The position numbers were made by a program, and so were the translations under genes. A DNA stretch of 64,000 bases from Runella slithyformis DSM 19594 (lineage in GTDB: Bacteria > Bacteroidota > Bacteroidia > Cytophagales > Spirosomataceae). The stretch spans positions 1,363,501 to 1,427,500 of the forward strand of contig NC_015703.1 of assembly GCF_000218895.1 (NCBI RefSeq), in the 5' to 3' direction. This document shows, one piece after another, positions 28,799-39,086 of the stretch (position 1 is its first letter; each line of letters begins with the position of its first letter). The notes beneath the pieces were generated by a model that did no database searches, was not told the origin of the DNA, and saw only the letters and a program-made list of their open reading frames with translations.

Positions 28799-31700
28799 AT
28801 GAACACTAAAATTTTCTACTTAATGAAGATGAAGCATTATCTTCCGGTCATCGCAGCATGGCTCCTTTCGCTGCAAATGGTCTTGGCGCAACGTATCGTA
28901 ACGGGTACAGTTACGGGAGACGACAACAACGAGCCGCTCGTGGGTGCCAGCATCGTGGTGGGCGGTACTGCCATCGGCACTACCGCTAACGGCGAAGGCA
29001 AATTCTCCCTTTCGGTACCCGATAATGCTACTGCGTTGAAAATTTCCTTTATCGGTTACACCACTAAAGAGGTATCCATCATCGGCATCAGCACGGTAAA
29101 AGTCAGCCTCACCCCCGGCGGTTCCCTGGGAGAAGTTGTAGTGGTAGGCTACACTACGCAGCGCAAAGAAGACTTGACCGGCTCGGTAGCAGTGGTTGAA
29201 TTGGCCCCCATCAAAAACAACAGCTCTGGCAATCCCATGCAGGCCCTGCAAGGACGGGTGCCGGGTTTGTATATTGAAAAAGACGGCTCACCCAACGGCT
29301 CCAACAGCCGAATTTTGATTCGCGGTGCCAATACGTTGGGAAACAATGACCCGCTTTACGTCATCGACGGAATTCCGACTACGCGTCCGGAAGTGTTTCA
29401 AAACATGAACCCGGCCAACATCGAATCCATTCAGGTGTTGAAAGATGCCTCGGCAGAATCCATTTACGGGGCGCGAGCTTCCAACGGCGTAATTATCGTG
29501 ACCACCAAAAACGGCGGTAATACCAACGGTAAAATCGAATTTCAGTTCAACAGCAGTGTATCAGCACAATCGGAAAAATCAATGCGCTTCAAAATGCTCA
29601 ACGCCGCCGACCGCGGACGGGCTTTGTGGCAGGCATCGGTCAACGACGGTCAGGACCCTGCGGCCGGCTATGGAGATATCTATACGTTTGATTGGAATAA
29701 AAACTTCTCCAATCCGGTATTGAACAACGTCGCTGTGAAACCCTTCGTGGGCGGTGACACCAATACCCCCGCCGGTGACACCGATTGGCAGAATGTGATG
29801 TACAAAACGGGCATCGTGACCAGAAATGACTTTACGGCTTCATATGGCACCAAGACTTCCTCACTCGAAGTAAACCTGGGCCACCTCAAGAATACAGGGA
29901 TGCTGCGGTTTACCAACTACGACCGCTTGAGCGGCAGCATCAATGCCCTCACCCGCGCCTTTGACGACAAAGTTCGGTTTGGCATCAACTTACGCGTGGC
30001 CAATTCCAACGAAACCCTCACGGCCAACGACTTAGGAGGTGCCAGTACTACTTCTTTGGCCGTTACGTTGGTTCCCACCATTCCTGTTTTCCAAAAAGAC
30101 GGTGTTACGTATGCCGGGGCATCAGGAGCGGGTTACTCAGACCGAAACAACCCCCTGCACATGCAGGACATTGCCAAGTGGAACAACGCCAATCGTTTGA
30201 GCACTTTCGGGAATATTTTTGTGGAGATCCAACCCATCAAAAACCTGTTTTTCAAATCTAATTTGGGAGCAGACGATGCCCGTTTTCTGAATAAAGTAAT
30301 CACGCCAACCTTTTCGGAAGGAGCTTTCAACCGAACCACCAACAGCTTATTCTTCGACCAAAATCATTTTTTGAGCACCACTTGGTCCAACACCCTGCGG
30401 TATAATTGGGACCTGAACGACAAAAACCACTTTAAGTTTTTGGTCGGAACTGAATACATCAAAACGGATTTGAACTTCCAAAACACCAAAAAAGAAGGCT
30501 TTGCCTTGCAAACCGAAGATTATTTTACGCTGAATGCAGGAACGGGCAATACCACCGTGGCGGGCGGCTCAACCGGCCACCGTTTGCTCTCACAGTTTGC
30601 CCGGGTTGATTATAATTTTTCAGATAAGTATTTAGTGGCGGTCACTATCCGCCGCGACGGCTCGTCTCGTTTTGGTACCGACAATCGATACGGTATTTTC
30701 CCGGCGGCTTCGTTGGGTTGGAGAATCGATCAGGAAGAGTTCATGAAAAACAGCCGTTTATTTTCGGAACTGAAGGTAAGAATCGGTGCCGGGCGCGTGG
30801 GAAATCAGCAAATTGGCGACTTGGCCCGTTTTGGGTTGTTTGATACCCGCTACGGCACCACACAGGCACAGTTGGCCGGTGGATTTTGGGAGCAATACAT
30901 GAACATCGGCACCGCCTATTCGTTGTCAGGGGCTAACACGGGCACATTGCCTTCGGGCTTCGTTCAAACCCAGGCGGCCAATTCCGCCCTTAAATGGGAA
31001 ACCACCGATGAAATCAACATAGGTACCGACTTTGCCCTCCTCAACAATCGCATCTTTGGTTCATTTGATTATTTTACCCGCAAAACCTCGGGCATTTTGA
31101 TTACGCCTCCGGTTGCTTCCGCCCTTGGTGAAGGTCAGTCAAAAGCTGTCAACGGGGCCTCCAAATCCAACAAAGGCTGGGAGTTTGTGTTGGGCTATCG
31201 CGGCACGACCCAACGGGATTTGAAGTACAATGTTGTGGCAAACTTCACCCACTTCCGGGATAAAATCACCGAGCTGCCGGAAAATGTACGCCCCGCCTAC
31301 GCCGGAAACCTCGTAAACACCATCATCGGTCATTCCCAATTTGACATCTTCGGATACAAAACCAACGGATTGTTCCAATCGCAATCAGAGGTTGACGCCG
31401 CTCCCGCGCAGGTAGGTGCCGGCCCGGGCCGAATCCGCTACGTGGATATCAACAACGACAACCGAATCGACGATTTGGACAGAACCTGGATCGGCACAAC
31501 ACTTCCCGCACTGGAATATGGCTTAAGGGTTGATTTGACCTACAAAAAATTTGATTTGTCACTCTTTGGTTCAGGCGTAGCCGGCCGAAAAGGTTTTGAT
31601 GTATATACGCTGTTCAATAATTTAATGAAAGGACGCGAAAACGTCGGCCCCGGCGTATTTGATGCCTGGACGCCCCAGAATACCAACACCAATGTTCCGG

Positions 31701-31966
31701 CTCTGACCCTGAAAGATAACAACGGCGAAGGACGTACCTCTGACTATTTCATCGTCAATACGTCCTACTTCAAAATGCGTAATGTTCAATTGGGGTACAC
31801 CCTTAACGCCAAAGGGGTATTTACGCGGTTGCGGGTGTTTGCTATGGCCGAAAACCTATTCTGGTTCAAAAGCAAAAGTTACTTAGGACCTGACCCTGAA
31901 CGTATTGACCTTGGACCTGTTCCTATTCCAAAAACGTTCACTTTCGGTATTAACGCTTCATTTTAA
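28799..31966 (+). CDS. susC: SusC/RagA-type TonB-dependent transporter
   Basis: I start at 28799, five bases past the fructokinase stop, where a signal peptide (YLPVIAAWLLSLQMVLAQ) follows; the frame is open further upstream but that part lies inside fructokinase. The 1055-residue product has a carboxypeptidase-regulatory-like domain (VTGTVTGDDNNEPLVGAS), a plug with ALQGRVPGLYIEKDG and YVIDGIPTTRPEVFQNMNP, and a long barrel ending in FGINASF. It should import fructo-oligosaccharides across the outer membrane as a dimer with the SusD encoded next. Confidence 0.92.
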   Translation: MNTKIFYLMKMKHYLPVIAAWLLSLQMVLAQRIVTGTVTGDDNNEPLVGASIVVGGTAIGTTANGEGKFSLSVPDNATALKISFIGYTTKEVSIIGISTVKVSLTPGGSLGEVVVVGYTTQRKEDLTGSVAVVELAPIKNNSSGNPMQALQGRVPGLYIEKDGSPNGSNSRILIRGANTLGNNDPLYVIDGIPTTRPEVFQNMNPANIESIQVLKDASAESIYGARASNGVIIVTTKNGGNTNGKIEFQFNSSVSAQSEKSMRFKMLNAADRGRALWQASVNDGQDPAAGYGDIYTFDWNKNFSNPVLNNVAVKPFVGGDTNTPAGDTDWQNVMYKTGIVTRNDFTASYGTKTSSLEVNLGHLKNTGMLRFTNYDRLSGSINALTRAFDDKVRFGINLRVANSNETLTANDLGGASTTSLAVTLVPTIPVFQKDGVTYAGASGAGYSDRNNPLHMQDIAKWNNANRLSTFGNIFVEIQPIKNLFFKSNLGADDARFLNKVITPTFSEGAFNRTTNSLFFDQNHFLSTTWSNTLRYNWDLNDKNHFKFLVGTEYIKTDLNFQNTKKEGFALQTEDYFTLNAGTGNTTVAGGSTGHRLLSQFARVDYNFSDKYLVAVTIRRDGSSRFGTDNRYGIFPAASLGWRIDQEEFMKNSRLFSELKVRIGAGRVGNQQIGDLARFGLFDTRYGTTQAQLAGGFWEQYMNIGTAYSLSGANTGTLPSGFVQTQAANSALKWETTDEINIGTDFALLNNRIFGSFDYFTRKTSGILITPPVASALGEGQSKAVNGASKSNKGWEFVLGYRGTTQRDLKYNVVANFTHFRDKITELPENVRPAYAGNLVNTIIGHSQFDIFGYKTNGLFQSQSEVDAAPAQVGAGPGRIRYVDINNDNRIDDLDRTWIGTTLPALEYGLRVDLTYKKFDLSLFGSGVAGRKGFDVYTLFNNLMKGRENVGPGVFDAWTPQNTNTNVPALTLKDNNGEGRTSDYFIVNTSYFKMRNVQLGYTLNAKGVFTRLRVFAMAENLFWFKSKSYLGPDPERIDLGPVPIPKTFTFGINASF

Positions 31967-31987
31967 TACATTCAAATTAGAGCAAAC

Positions 31988-33694
31988 ATGAAAAAGAAAC
32001 TATTCTCCACTATATTGATTTCAGGAATACTGGCTTTCAGTTCCTGCGAAAATGCCCTCGATTATACTCCTACGGGCGTATTGTCGTCTTCCGATCTAAC
32101 CTCGCCTACCGCCATTGACGGCTTAGTCACCTCCGCCTACGCCGCCATTGGCAATGGCGACATGATTGGGCCTATTTATAGCAATTGGGTGTACGGCAGC
32201 GTACGTTCTGACGATACCTACAAAGGCGGCGGCGGTACGGGCGACGTGGGCGAAATCGACGCCCTTGAGCACTACAATTTGGTTACGCCCACCATGGGCG
32301 CTTTCGTGACCCGTACGTGGCAAAACCTGTTTAAGTCCATTTCGAGATGCAACGTGGCGTTGCGTGCCGTCAACACCCTGACAGAAGCCAATTTTCCCAA
32401 CAAAAAAACACGGTTGGCGGAGTTGCGTTTTTTGAGAGCGCACAGCTATTTCACCATGAAACTGTTGTACAAAAACATCCCCATCTTTGACGAAACGGCT
32501 ACGGATGCGGATATTTTAAAGGTAGCCAATACCCTGAGCAATGAAGAGTCATGGAATAAGATTGCCGCTGATTTTCAATTCGCCATTGATAACTTACCCG
32601 CTTCGCAGACAGAATTGGGAAGAGCCAATAAACTATCAGCGCAGGCATATTTGGCCAAATTGAGATTGTATCAGGCTTACGAGCAGGATAACAACCACAA
32701 AGTGACCAATATCAACAAAGGCCGCCTGCAGGAGGTCGTGACGCTGACACAGGCCGTGATTTCTTCCGGCAGGTACAGCCTGAGCAAAGACATTGCCGAC
32801 AACTTTATTCCCGAAACCGAAAACGGTCCTGAATCTATTTTTGCCATCCAGTTCACCGTCAACGACGGCACCACTGCGGGCCGCATGAGCTATGAAGATG
32901 GGCTGAACTACCCACACGGCGCTCCTCAATACGGCTGTTGCGGATTCCACGCCGGAAGCCAGAATTTGGTCAATGCCCACACCACCGATGCCAACGGCTG
33001 GCCCAATTTTGATACATTTAACAACAAACCCGCCGATTTGGCCATCCAAACCGTCGATCCGCGCCTCGACCATACGGTGGGCATTGACGGCCACGTGTAC
33101 AAATACGACAACACCAAATTGTTCAGCAACAACTGGGTACGTGACGCGGGCGTTTACGGCAATTTCCACACCATGCGCTTTCAGCAATTGGCCACGAGCG
33201 GGTCGTATTTCAAGCTCGGTCCGTTTATGGGAACTGCTAAAAACTATGATATCCTTCGCTACGATGATGTGCTGTTGATGCAGGCCGAAGCTTATATCCA
33301 ATTGGGCCAACCGGCCGGCGCACTGCCGCTCATCAATCAAATCAGAGAAAGAGCCGCGGCGAGCACCGGCAGGCTCAAAAAACTCGATGGAACCTTTGCT
33401 TCAAAGTACAACGTCAAACCCTATTCTGCCACGGGTTGGACGCAGGAGTTTGCCTTCAAAGCCTTGCAATGGGAACGCCGTTTGGAGTTTGCCACCGAAG
33501 GCTCTCGCTTTTTTGACTTGGTTCGTTGGGGGATTGCCGAACCAACGCTGAACGCCTACATTGCCAGAGAAAAAGTGAGCAGAACGTATTTGGCAACGGC
33601 GAAATTTACTGCAGGCCGAGATGAATACCTGCCCATTCCGCAGGCTGAAATTACCTTTACCAACGGGCTGTATAAACAAAACCCGGGGTATTAA
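31988..33694 (+). CDS. susD: SusD/RagB-type surface glycan-binding lipoprotein
   Basis: 568 residues with a lipoprotein signal ending in FSSC (Cys20). The SusD N-terminus has TSPTAIDGLVTSAYAAIGNG and the C-terminal half RYDDVLLMQAEAYIQLGQPAGALPLINQIRERA, plus KALQWERRLEFATEGSRFFDLVRWG, hallmarks of the family. It caps the SusC barrel and delivers oligosaccharide. It starts 21 bp after susC in the same operon. Confidence 0.92.
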   Translation: MKKKLFSTILISGILAFSSCENALDYTPTGVLSSSDLTSPTAIDGLVTSAYAAIGNGDMIGPIYSNWVYGSVRSDDTYKGGGGTGDVGEIDALEHYNLVTPTMGAFVTRTWQNLFKSISRCNVALRAVNTLTEANFPNKKTRLAELRFLRAHSYFTMKLLYKNIPIFDETATDADILKVANTLSNEESWNKIAADFQFAIDNLPASQTELGRANKLSAQAYLAKLRLYQAYEQDNNHKVTNINKGRLQEVVTLTQAVISSGRYSLSKDIADNFIPETENGPESIFAIQFTVNDGTTAGRMSYEDGLNYPHGAPQYGCCGFHAGSQNLVNAHTTDANGWPNFDTFNNKPADLAIQTVDPRLDHTVGIDGHVYKYDNTKLFSNNWVRDAGVYGNFHTMRFQQLATSGSYFKLGPFMGTAKNYDILRYDDVLLMQAEAYIQLGQPAGALPLINQIRERAAASTGRLKKLDGTFASKYNVKPYSATGWTQEFAFKALQWERRLEFATEGSRFFDLVRWGIAEPTLNAYIAREKVSRTYLATAKFTAGRDEYLPIPQAEITFTNGLYKQNPGY

Positions 33695-33803
33695 ATAAAC
33701 AAACGCAATCATAGGTTAAAAGTGATAAATGGCAGTAGTAATTTTACCGCTGCCATTTTTATTTAAAACAGGTACATTTGACAACTTTTAATGACCGATT
33801 CAC

Positions 33804-35309
33804 ATGAAGAAAATAGCCCCTTTTTTGTCATTTTTTCTTTTCTCCCTTGTTTGTTTCTCGCAAACCATACCGCAGGAGTACCGCCCGCAGTACCACTATA
33901 CCGCCCCGAAAAATTGGGTCAATGACCCCAATGGGTTGGTGTATTTGGACGGTGAATATCATTTGTTTTATCAATACAATCCTTTCGGCAACGTATGGGG
34001 ACACATGAGCTGGGGACATGCCGTGAGCAAAGACCTCAACCGGTGGGAAACACTCCCCGTGGCATTGCCTGAATTTGACAATCCCGACGGCACCCAAACC
34101 ATGATCTTTTCGGGCTGCGCCGTCATCGACAGCCTGAATACGTCAGGCTTTTTTGAGAAAGGATTTACCAAAGGAATGGTTGCCGTTTTTACGTCGCACA
34201 TTGAAGGAAAAGCCCAGCACCAGAGCATCGCGTACAGTGCCGACAAAGGCCGTACCTGGAAACGGTACGACAAAAATCCGGTGCTGGATCTGGGCATGAA
34301 GGACTTCCGTGATCCGAATGTGATCTGGTATCCCGAAAAACAGGTTTGGATCATGACCGTGGTCAAACCCTTAGAGTATACTGCGCAGTTCTATGAATCC
34401 AAAGACCTGAAAACCTGGTCCTTACTGAGCGAATTCGGCAAGCAGGGCGATATGACCAAGATATGGGAATGCCCCTCTCTCACCAAAGTACCTGTGGAAG
34501 GCTCTAACGAAAGCAAATGGGTGTTGATGATTTCGAGCGGCCATCGTCAAAAGAATTATTTGGCGATGCAGTATTTCGTGGGCGATTTTGACGGAAAAAC
34601 ATTTACGCCCCAAAAACAGAACGAAATCCTGTACGTAGACGAAGGCAAAGATTTTTACGCGGCCATTCCGTTCTCCAACTTGCCAAAATCGCACACTAAA
34701 CCCATCATGATCGGTTGGATAAACGATTGGGAATACGCCCGCGAAATCCCCACCGGCGACACGTGGCGGGGCGGCTTTTCGGTGGCCCGGGAGTTTTCAC
34801 TGAAAAAAACGGCGGAGGGTTTTCGCCTCGTTCAACAGCCCGTGGCTCAACTTAAAAGCGCGCAAAAAGAAGCATTCAGGATAAAAAATAAAGTGATTGA
34901 CGGAGTGTATAATCTGCCGTTTAAAGGCGAGGTGTTTGATCTGGAGGTAGAACTCCGTCCGCATCGGGCCAAGGTCGTTACCCTCAATGTGTTTCAAAGC
35001 CAAGGCGAAGCCACGGTCATTCGCTACGATGTAGCCACGCAGGAATTATCGCTCGACCGGACGAAGTCGGGACAGGTAAATTTTCACCCGCGCTTTTCGA
35101 GCGTAGAACGTGTGAAAGTACCGCTGAAAGAAGGAAAACTCAGCCTCCGGCTACTGGCCGACAAATCAATCCTTGAGTTGTTTGTGCAAAACGGTGAGCA
35201 AGCCCTGACCGAATGGGTTTTCCCAATCCAACACGAAGGGGAAATTTCGTTGACCTCGGAAGGAGGAAAGGCAAACATTAGCGCGCTTTCCATTCATACG
35301 ATTCGTTAA
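33804..35309 (+). CDS. GH32 fructan beta-fructosidase / levanase
   Basis: 501 residues with a signal peptide and no lipobox. GH32 catalytic residues are all visible: nucleophile Asp41 in NDPNG, transition-state Asp170 in FRDPN and acid/base Glu222 in WECPSL, with a C-terminal beta-sandwich of about 150 residues. It hydrolyses terminal or internal beta-fructosidic bonds in levan, inulin or sucrose. Its position after susD makes it the enzyme of this locus; exo- or endo-mode cannot be read from sequence. The transcript ends at the hairpin 35314-35374. Confidence 0.92.
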   Translation: MKKIAPFLSFFLFSLVCFSQTIPQEYRPQYHYTAPKNWVNDPNGLVYLDGEYHLFYQYNPFGNVWGHMSWGHAVSKDLNRWETLPVALPEFDNPDGTQTMIFSGCAVIDSLNTSGFFEKGFTKGMVAVFTSHIEGKAQHQSIAYSADKGRTWKRYDKNPVLDLGMKDFRDPNVIWYPEKQVWIMTVVKPLEYTAQFYESKDLKTWSLLSEFGKQGDMTKIWECPSLTKVPVEGSNESKWVLMISSGHRQKNYLAMQYFVGDFDGKTFTPQKQNEILYVDEGKDFYAAIPFSNLPKSHTKPIMIGWINDWEYAREIPTGDTWRGGFSVAREFSLKKTAEGFRLVQQPVAQLKSAQKEAFRIKNKVIDGVYNLPFKGEVFDLEVELRPHRAKVVTLNVFQSQGEATVIRYDVATQELSLDRTKSGQVNFHPRFSSVERVKVPLKEGKLSLRLLADKSILELFVQNGEQALTEWVFPIQHEGEISLTSEGGKANISALSIHTIR

Positions 35310-35313
35310 AAAA

Positions 35314-35374
35314 AACGTCGGCGAGGGCCGGGCACCCCGGTTTGAAACCCACAGTGGAACTGCTCGCCGACGTT
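35314..35374. terminator. Inverted repeat with 12-bp arms after GH32
   Basis: AACGTCGGCGAG (35314-35325) pairs with CTCGCCGACGTT (35363-35374), followed by AGTTACTCC and a T-rich tract. A sister element stands at 39027-39072. Confidence 0.7.
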
Positions 35375-35388
35375 AGTTACTCCTTTTT

Positions 35389-36177
35389 CTAGCCTTTTGT
35401 ACGGTACAATGTGCCATTTTCCACTACGTAGAGCGTATTGTTCATGGCTACAATGTGCGTTACGGCACTCAGAAGGCCTTTTTCTCCTACTTGTTGATAG
35501 TTGCCGTTTTTATCGGTTTTGAAGAGTGTTCCGTCGGCTTCTACACTCCACAGAAAACCGCCGTCGGCCACCATGGCCACGGTCTCTTCCCAATCGCCGG
35601 CGTTGCCTACCTGCTGCCAGCGTAGGGTTTTCATGTTGCTCTTAAAAAGGGTGCCTTTTTCGACCGTCCACAGATGGTCGTCCATGGCTTCCAGCATCAC
35701 GGCATGGGTAAATTCGCCCTCATTTCCGATTTGACGCCACGTCCCGTCCTTTGAGGTTTCATAGAGCGTTCCGTCGGTCTCGATGCTGTATAGCTTGCCG
35801 TTCAGCCCTACCATGCCTTCGGTATTTTTCCAATCGCCCGGCTTACCCACCTGTCGCCATACCCCTTTGGAGGGGCTGTTTTGGTAAAGAGAACCGTCTT
35901 CCAGGGTCCATACATCATTGTCAAGAGCTACCAATAGGTCTGCATTATCAAATAATCCCTTCTCTCCGATTTGTTTGTAGTTCCCGTTTCTATCGGTTTG
36001 AAACAGCGTCCCGTCTTTTTCTATGCTGTATAAGAAGCCTCCCGTAGCTACAATGTCAACGGTATTGGCCCAATCTCCTTTGTTTCCTACCTGCTCCCAG
36101 CGCTGGGCATTTAAAGAAACCGAGGATAGAAACACCGCACAAACGAAGGCAAAAATCAGTACATTTTTGAGTTTCAT
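35389..36177 (-). CDS. Secreted tectonin-like beta-propeller protein
   Basis: 262 residues with a signal peptide (ending near SLNAQ) and about six repeats of roughly 40 residues, each of the form WRQVGNxGDW...ALDNxLYSIExDGTLY, the blade pattern of tectonin/TECPR propellers. Such lectin-like propellers bind glycans or lipid A in other organisms, but no ligand is demonstrated here. It is convergent with the fructan operon and transcribed separately. Confidence 0.8.
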   Translation of the reverse strand: MKLKNVLIFAFVCAVFLSSVSLNAQRWEQVGNKGDWANTVDIVATGGFLYSIEKDGTLFQTDRNGNYKQIGEKGLFDNADLLVALDNDVWTLEDGSLYQNSPSKGVWRQVGKPGDWKNTEGMVGLNGKLYSIETDGTLYETSKDGTWRQIGNEGEFTHAVMLEAMDDHLWTVEKGTLFKSNMKTLRWQQVGNAGDWEETVAMVADGGFLWSVEADGTLFKTDKNGNYQQVGEKGLLSAVTHIVAMNNTLYVVENGTLYRTKG

Positions 36178-36750
36178 AAAGGTATAGTTTTTAGTTAAGA
36201 CCCAAAAGTATCAAAATTATCCTGTCTTAACGACTCATTTTTTATGTCTTTTACCCGTAAAATAAAATTTAACTTTCAACCTGACAGCAATAGGAGGCAT
36301 AGGCGCATTGTCCATTCAAAATCAACAACGTTCAAAAAGAATACCATTTCCTTATTCCTAATATGAGGAGCTCCCGGAGTTCAACCCGTCTCAGTGACAG
36401 ATTACCAAAAGCACATAGTCTTACGGCCAATCACGCAAAGAAGGAACGACGGAACAGGCGTATGGAGATAACAGCGAACCTTCCCTTAGCCCCTCCCCTA
36501 TTTTACTTACCCGGGCAGGCAATCTCAAAAAAGCAGGTTGCAGCAATTATCCGGTCTTACCCTACCGATCTCGACCGTGACCTTAAACCTGAGCCTTTAG
36601 ACGTCGACCGACGTATCCCGACGCTGAACTGAACCTCCCTAAAACCAATGTACGACAGGCCATTAGCCGTCGCGGCCCTAACCTCCTTAAAAACGGGAAT
36701 AGGATGGGAGAAGAAGTAAAATCGGCCAATCTGCCCCTTTTTGTGTTACT
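36178..36750. other. 573-bp gene-free spacer
   Basis: Divergent region between the tectonin-like gene and the aldolase. An 89-codon open frame at 36363-36632 has no recognisable composition or ribosome site and I take it as chance. Expected to carry the promoter of the sugar-acid operon; no box was identified. Confidence 0.5.
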
Positions 36751-37524
36751 ATGAAAAATCTGAAAAAACGTCTCCAACAGGGAGAAACCCTGCACGGGTG
36801 TTGGTTAAATCTCGGAAGCGCGCTCACCGCCGAAATCGTAGGCCTGTCGGGGTTCGATTGGGTGCTGATAGACCTTGAGCACGGTGCCGGCACGGAGAAA
36901 GATGTGTTGGCGCAATTGCAGGCGCTGGAAAGCACATCCACTGCCGCTTTTGTACGGGTGGAAAGCGCCGATTCGCCCCGCATTTCCCGGGTGTTGGATA
37001 TGGGCGCTGCCGGGGTTATGTGCCCGAAAGTCAATGATGCTGCCGAAGCCAAAAAAGTCATCAATGGCCTGCACTATCCCCCGTTCGGCAGCCGAGGCGT
37101 GGCTAAAATGGTGAGGGCAACCGCTTTTGGGGAAAATTTTCAGAAATATTATGATTCCTCCAAAGAGAACCTATGGGGAATCGTGCAAATAGAGACCGCT
37201 GAAGCGCTTAACCACCTGGACGAAATTGCGGCAGTGGAAGGGGTAGATGTACTTTTCATCGGGCCTGCGGACCTTTCCATGGAACTCGGCATTTTCGGAC
37301 AGTTTGACCACCCGATTTTCATAGACGCCCTGGAAAAGATCAACCAAGCCGCTCGCAAAGCAGGTAAAGCCACGGGTATCTTATTTTTCAATCCCGATGA
37401 TTATAAAAAATACCATGACATGGGCATTCGATTCATTGCCTGCGGGGCCGATGCGACCTTTGTAGCCGACGGCGCCAAAAATATGGTTAAAAAGCTGGAG
37501 GCTTTCAAGGCAACTTATAAGTAA
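36751..37524 (+). CDS. garL: HpcH/HpaI-type aldolase, probable 5-keto-4-deoxyglucarate aldolase
   Basis: 257 residues, the length of E. coli GarL. The metal/substrate motifs are GFDWVLIDLEHGAG (catalytic His), AAFVRVE (Arg), CPKVNDAAEAKKVINGLHYPPFGSRG and VEGVDVLFIGPADLS. Reaction expected: retro-aldol cleavage of 5-keto-4-deoxy-D-glucarate to pyruvate and tartronate semialdehyde in the cytosol, with Mg2+. Neighbouring GarD, GarR and GudD complete the pathway, which supports the symbol, although related aldolases act on other keto-acids. Confidence 0.82.
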   Translation: MKNLKKRLQQGETLHGCWLNLGSALTAEIVGLSGFDWVLIDLEHGAGTEKDVLAQLQALESTSTAAFVRVESADSPRISRVLDMGAAGVMCPKVNDAAEAKKVINGLHYPPFGSRGVAKMVRATAFGENFQKYYDSSKENLWGIVQIETAEALNHLDEIAAVEGVDVLFIGPADLSMELGIFGQFDHPIFIDALEKINQAARKAGKATGILFFNPDDYKKYHDMGIRFIACGADATFVADGAKNMVKKLEAFKATYK

Positions 37525-37573
37525 ACAGATGTATTCGCGCCGCATTTCTCACTATTCCTAAACCTCTTTTTGA

Positions 37574-39022
37574 ATGACTGATCCTATTTTAATCTTATGC
37601 GTTGGTGTGGTAATTGTGGTCGGCGGTATCATTGGTTTGAAGCTGCATCCTTTTCTGGCGCTTTTATCGGCGGCGTTGGTGGTAGCTTTACTGACACCTA
37701 CGGCTTCGCTCGAACAGTTTTATATTTCCAAAGGCAGTACTGCGGCCGACGCCATCAAATTAGCCCACAAAAGCATTGGTGAACGTATTGCCACGGAATT
37801 TGGAAATACCTGCGCCAAAATCGGCATTTTGATTGCCATGGCAGCTATTATCGGCAAATCTATGCTCGACAGCGGCTCCGCCGAAAAAATAGTGAGAGCT
37901 ATGCTCAAATTAACAGGCGTAAAAAAAGCCCCGATCGGATTCATCCTCAGCAGCTTTTTTCTTACCATTCCGGTGTTTGTGGACACCGTTCTTTTCTTAA
38001 TGATGCCTTTGGCGAAAGCCATGAGTATTCGTTTGGGCAATAAAAACTACCTGATGCTGGTCCTGACCGTCATTGCCGGAGCGGTGATGGCCAATTCCTT
38101 TGTGCCGCCTTCACCGGGACCTTTGTTCTTAGTGGGCGCGCTCAATGTTCCGATCGGATTAATGATGGTTTGCGGAACGCTGCTGGGACTGTGTACCATC
38201 ACGGTCGGTTATTTTTACGCCATTTGGGCCAACAAAAAATGGTCGATACCGCTTCGCGACGCACCCGACGCCCGTTTGGAAGACATTGCACTCATTGCCA
38301 ACAAAGATGACAAAGAACTGCCCCCGTTGGGATTGGCGCTTTTGCCGGCCGTATTTCCATTGGTTACGATTTGCATTCGCTCGGCAGTGGAAGCGTTTGC
38401 TGCGCCCAAAGTACCTTTGACAGGCAGCCCTTTTTTGAATACATTGATTGATGTCGTTCTCTTTTTCGGAGATAAAAACATTGCTTTGTTCGCCGGGGCT
38501 GTGTTCGCGCTGTTGGTACTTCTCCGACAAAAAAAGACGATGAAATCGGGGTTAACCGCCTTTGTACAAACGGCGTTGCTAAGCGGCGGCGGTATTATTT
38601 TAATTACGGCTGCGGGTGGTTCCTTTGGCGGAATGTTACAACAGACCGGCATCAGCGGCCGTATTGCCGATATGACCAAAGACTACCAAATGGCGTTGAT
38701 CCCCTTGGCATTTTTCATTACGGCGGTGGTAAGAACGGCCCAAGGCTCGGCAACGGTGGCCTTAATTACAGCTTCGGGAATTTTGGCCGGAATGGCACAA
38801 AATGCCAATTTGGGCTTTAATCCCGTGTATTTGTGTCTGGCCATTGGAGCAGGGGCAAAATTAGTTCCCTGGATGAACGATGCCGGTTTTTGGATCATGT
38901 GTAAAACGAGTAACCTCACCGAACGCGAAGCCCTGAAAACCATTGCCCCGATGCAAACCATTATGGGACTTGCCGGCCTCATTTTAACGATGATTGCGGC
39001 ACAGCTTTTTCCAATGATTTAA
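37574..39022 (+). CDS. GntP-family sugar-acid permease
   Basis: 482 residues with about a dozen membrane helices; the sequences FVDTVLFLMMPLAKAM, NSFVPPSPGPLFLVGALN and RTAQGSATVALITASGI are typical of the gluconate:proton symporter family. Between the aldolase and GarD it is best read as the uptake system for galactarate, glucarate or gluconate-type acids. Starts 49 bp after the aldolase, so one transcript is likely. Confidence 0.85.
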   Translation: MTDPILILCVGVVIVVGGIIGLKLHPFLALLSAALVVALLTPTASLEQFYISKGSTAADAIKLAHKSIGERIATEFGNTCAKIGILIAMAAIIGKSMLDSGSAEKIVRAMLKLTGVKKAPIGFILSSFFLTIPVFVDTVLFLMMPLAKAMSIRLGNKNYLMLVLTVIAGAVMANSFVPPSPGPLFLVGALNVPIGLMMVCGTLLGLCTITVGYFYAIWANKKWSIPLRDAPDARLEDIALIANKDDKELPPLGLALLPAVFPLVTICIRSAVEAFAAPKVPLTGSPFLNTLIDVVLFFGDKNIALFAGAVFALLVLLRQKKTMKSGLTAFVQTALLSGGGIILITAAGGSFGGMLQQTGISGRIADMTKDYQMALIPLAFFITAVVRTAQGSATVALITASGILAGMAQNANLGFNPVYLCLAIGAGAKLVPWMNDAGFWIMCKTSNLTEREALKTIAPMQTIMGLAGLILTMIAAQLFPMI

Positions 39023-39026
39023 TAAG

Positions 39027-39072
39027 AACGTCGGCAGAGGTTTAAAAGGAGTAACTACCCCCTGCCGACGTT
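39027..39072. repeat. Inverted repeat with 11-bp arms between permease and garD
   Basis: AACGTCGGCAG (39027-39037) pairs with CTGCCGACGTT (39062-39072). The loop holds AGGAGTAACT, the reverse complement of AGTTACTCC beside the hairpin at 35314, so both are members of one palindromic family. Confidence 0.7.
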
Positions 39073-39086
39073 GAGAAAAATAAGAT

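Noticed and set aside
36363-36632. 89-codon open frame before the aldolase gene
   Set aside because: No ribosome site, odd composition, no recognisable domain; treated as chance.
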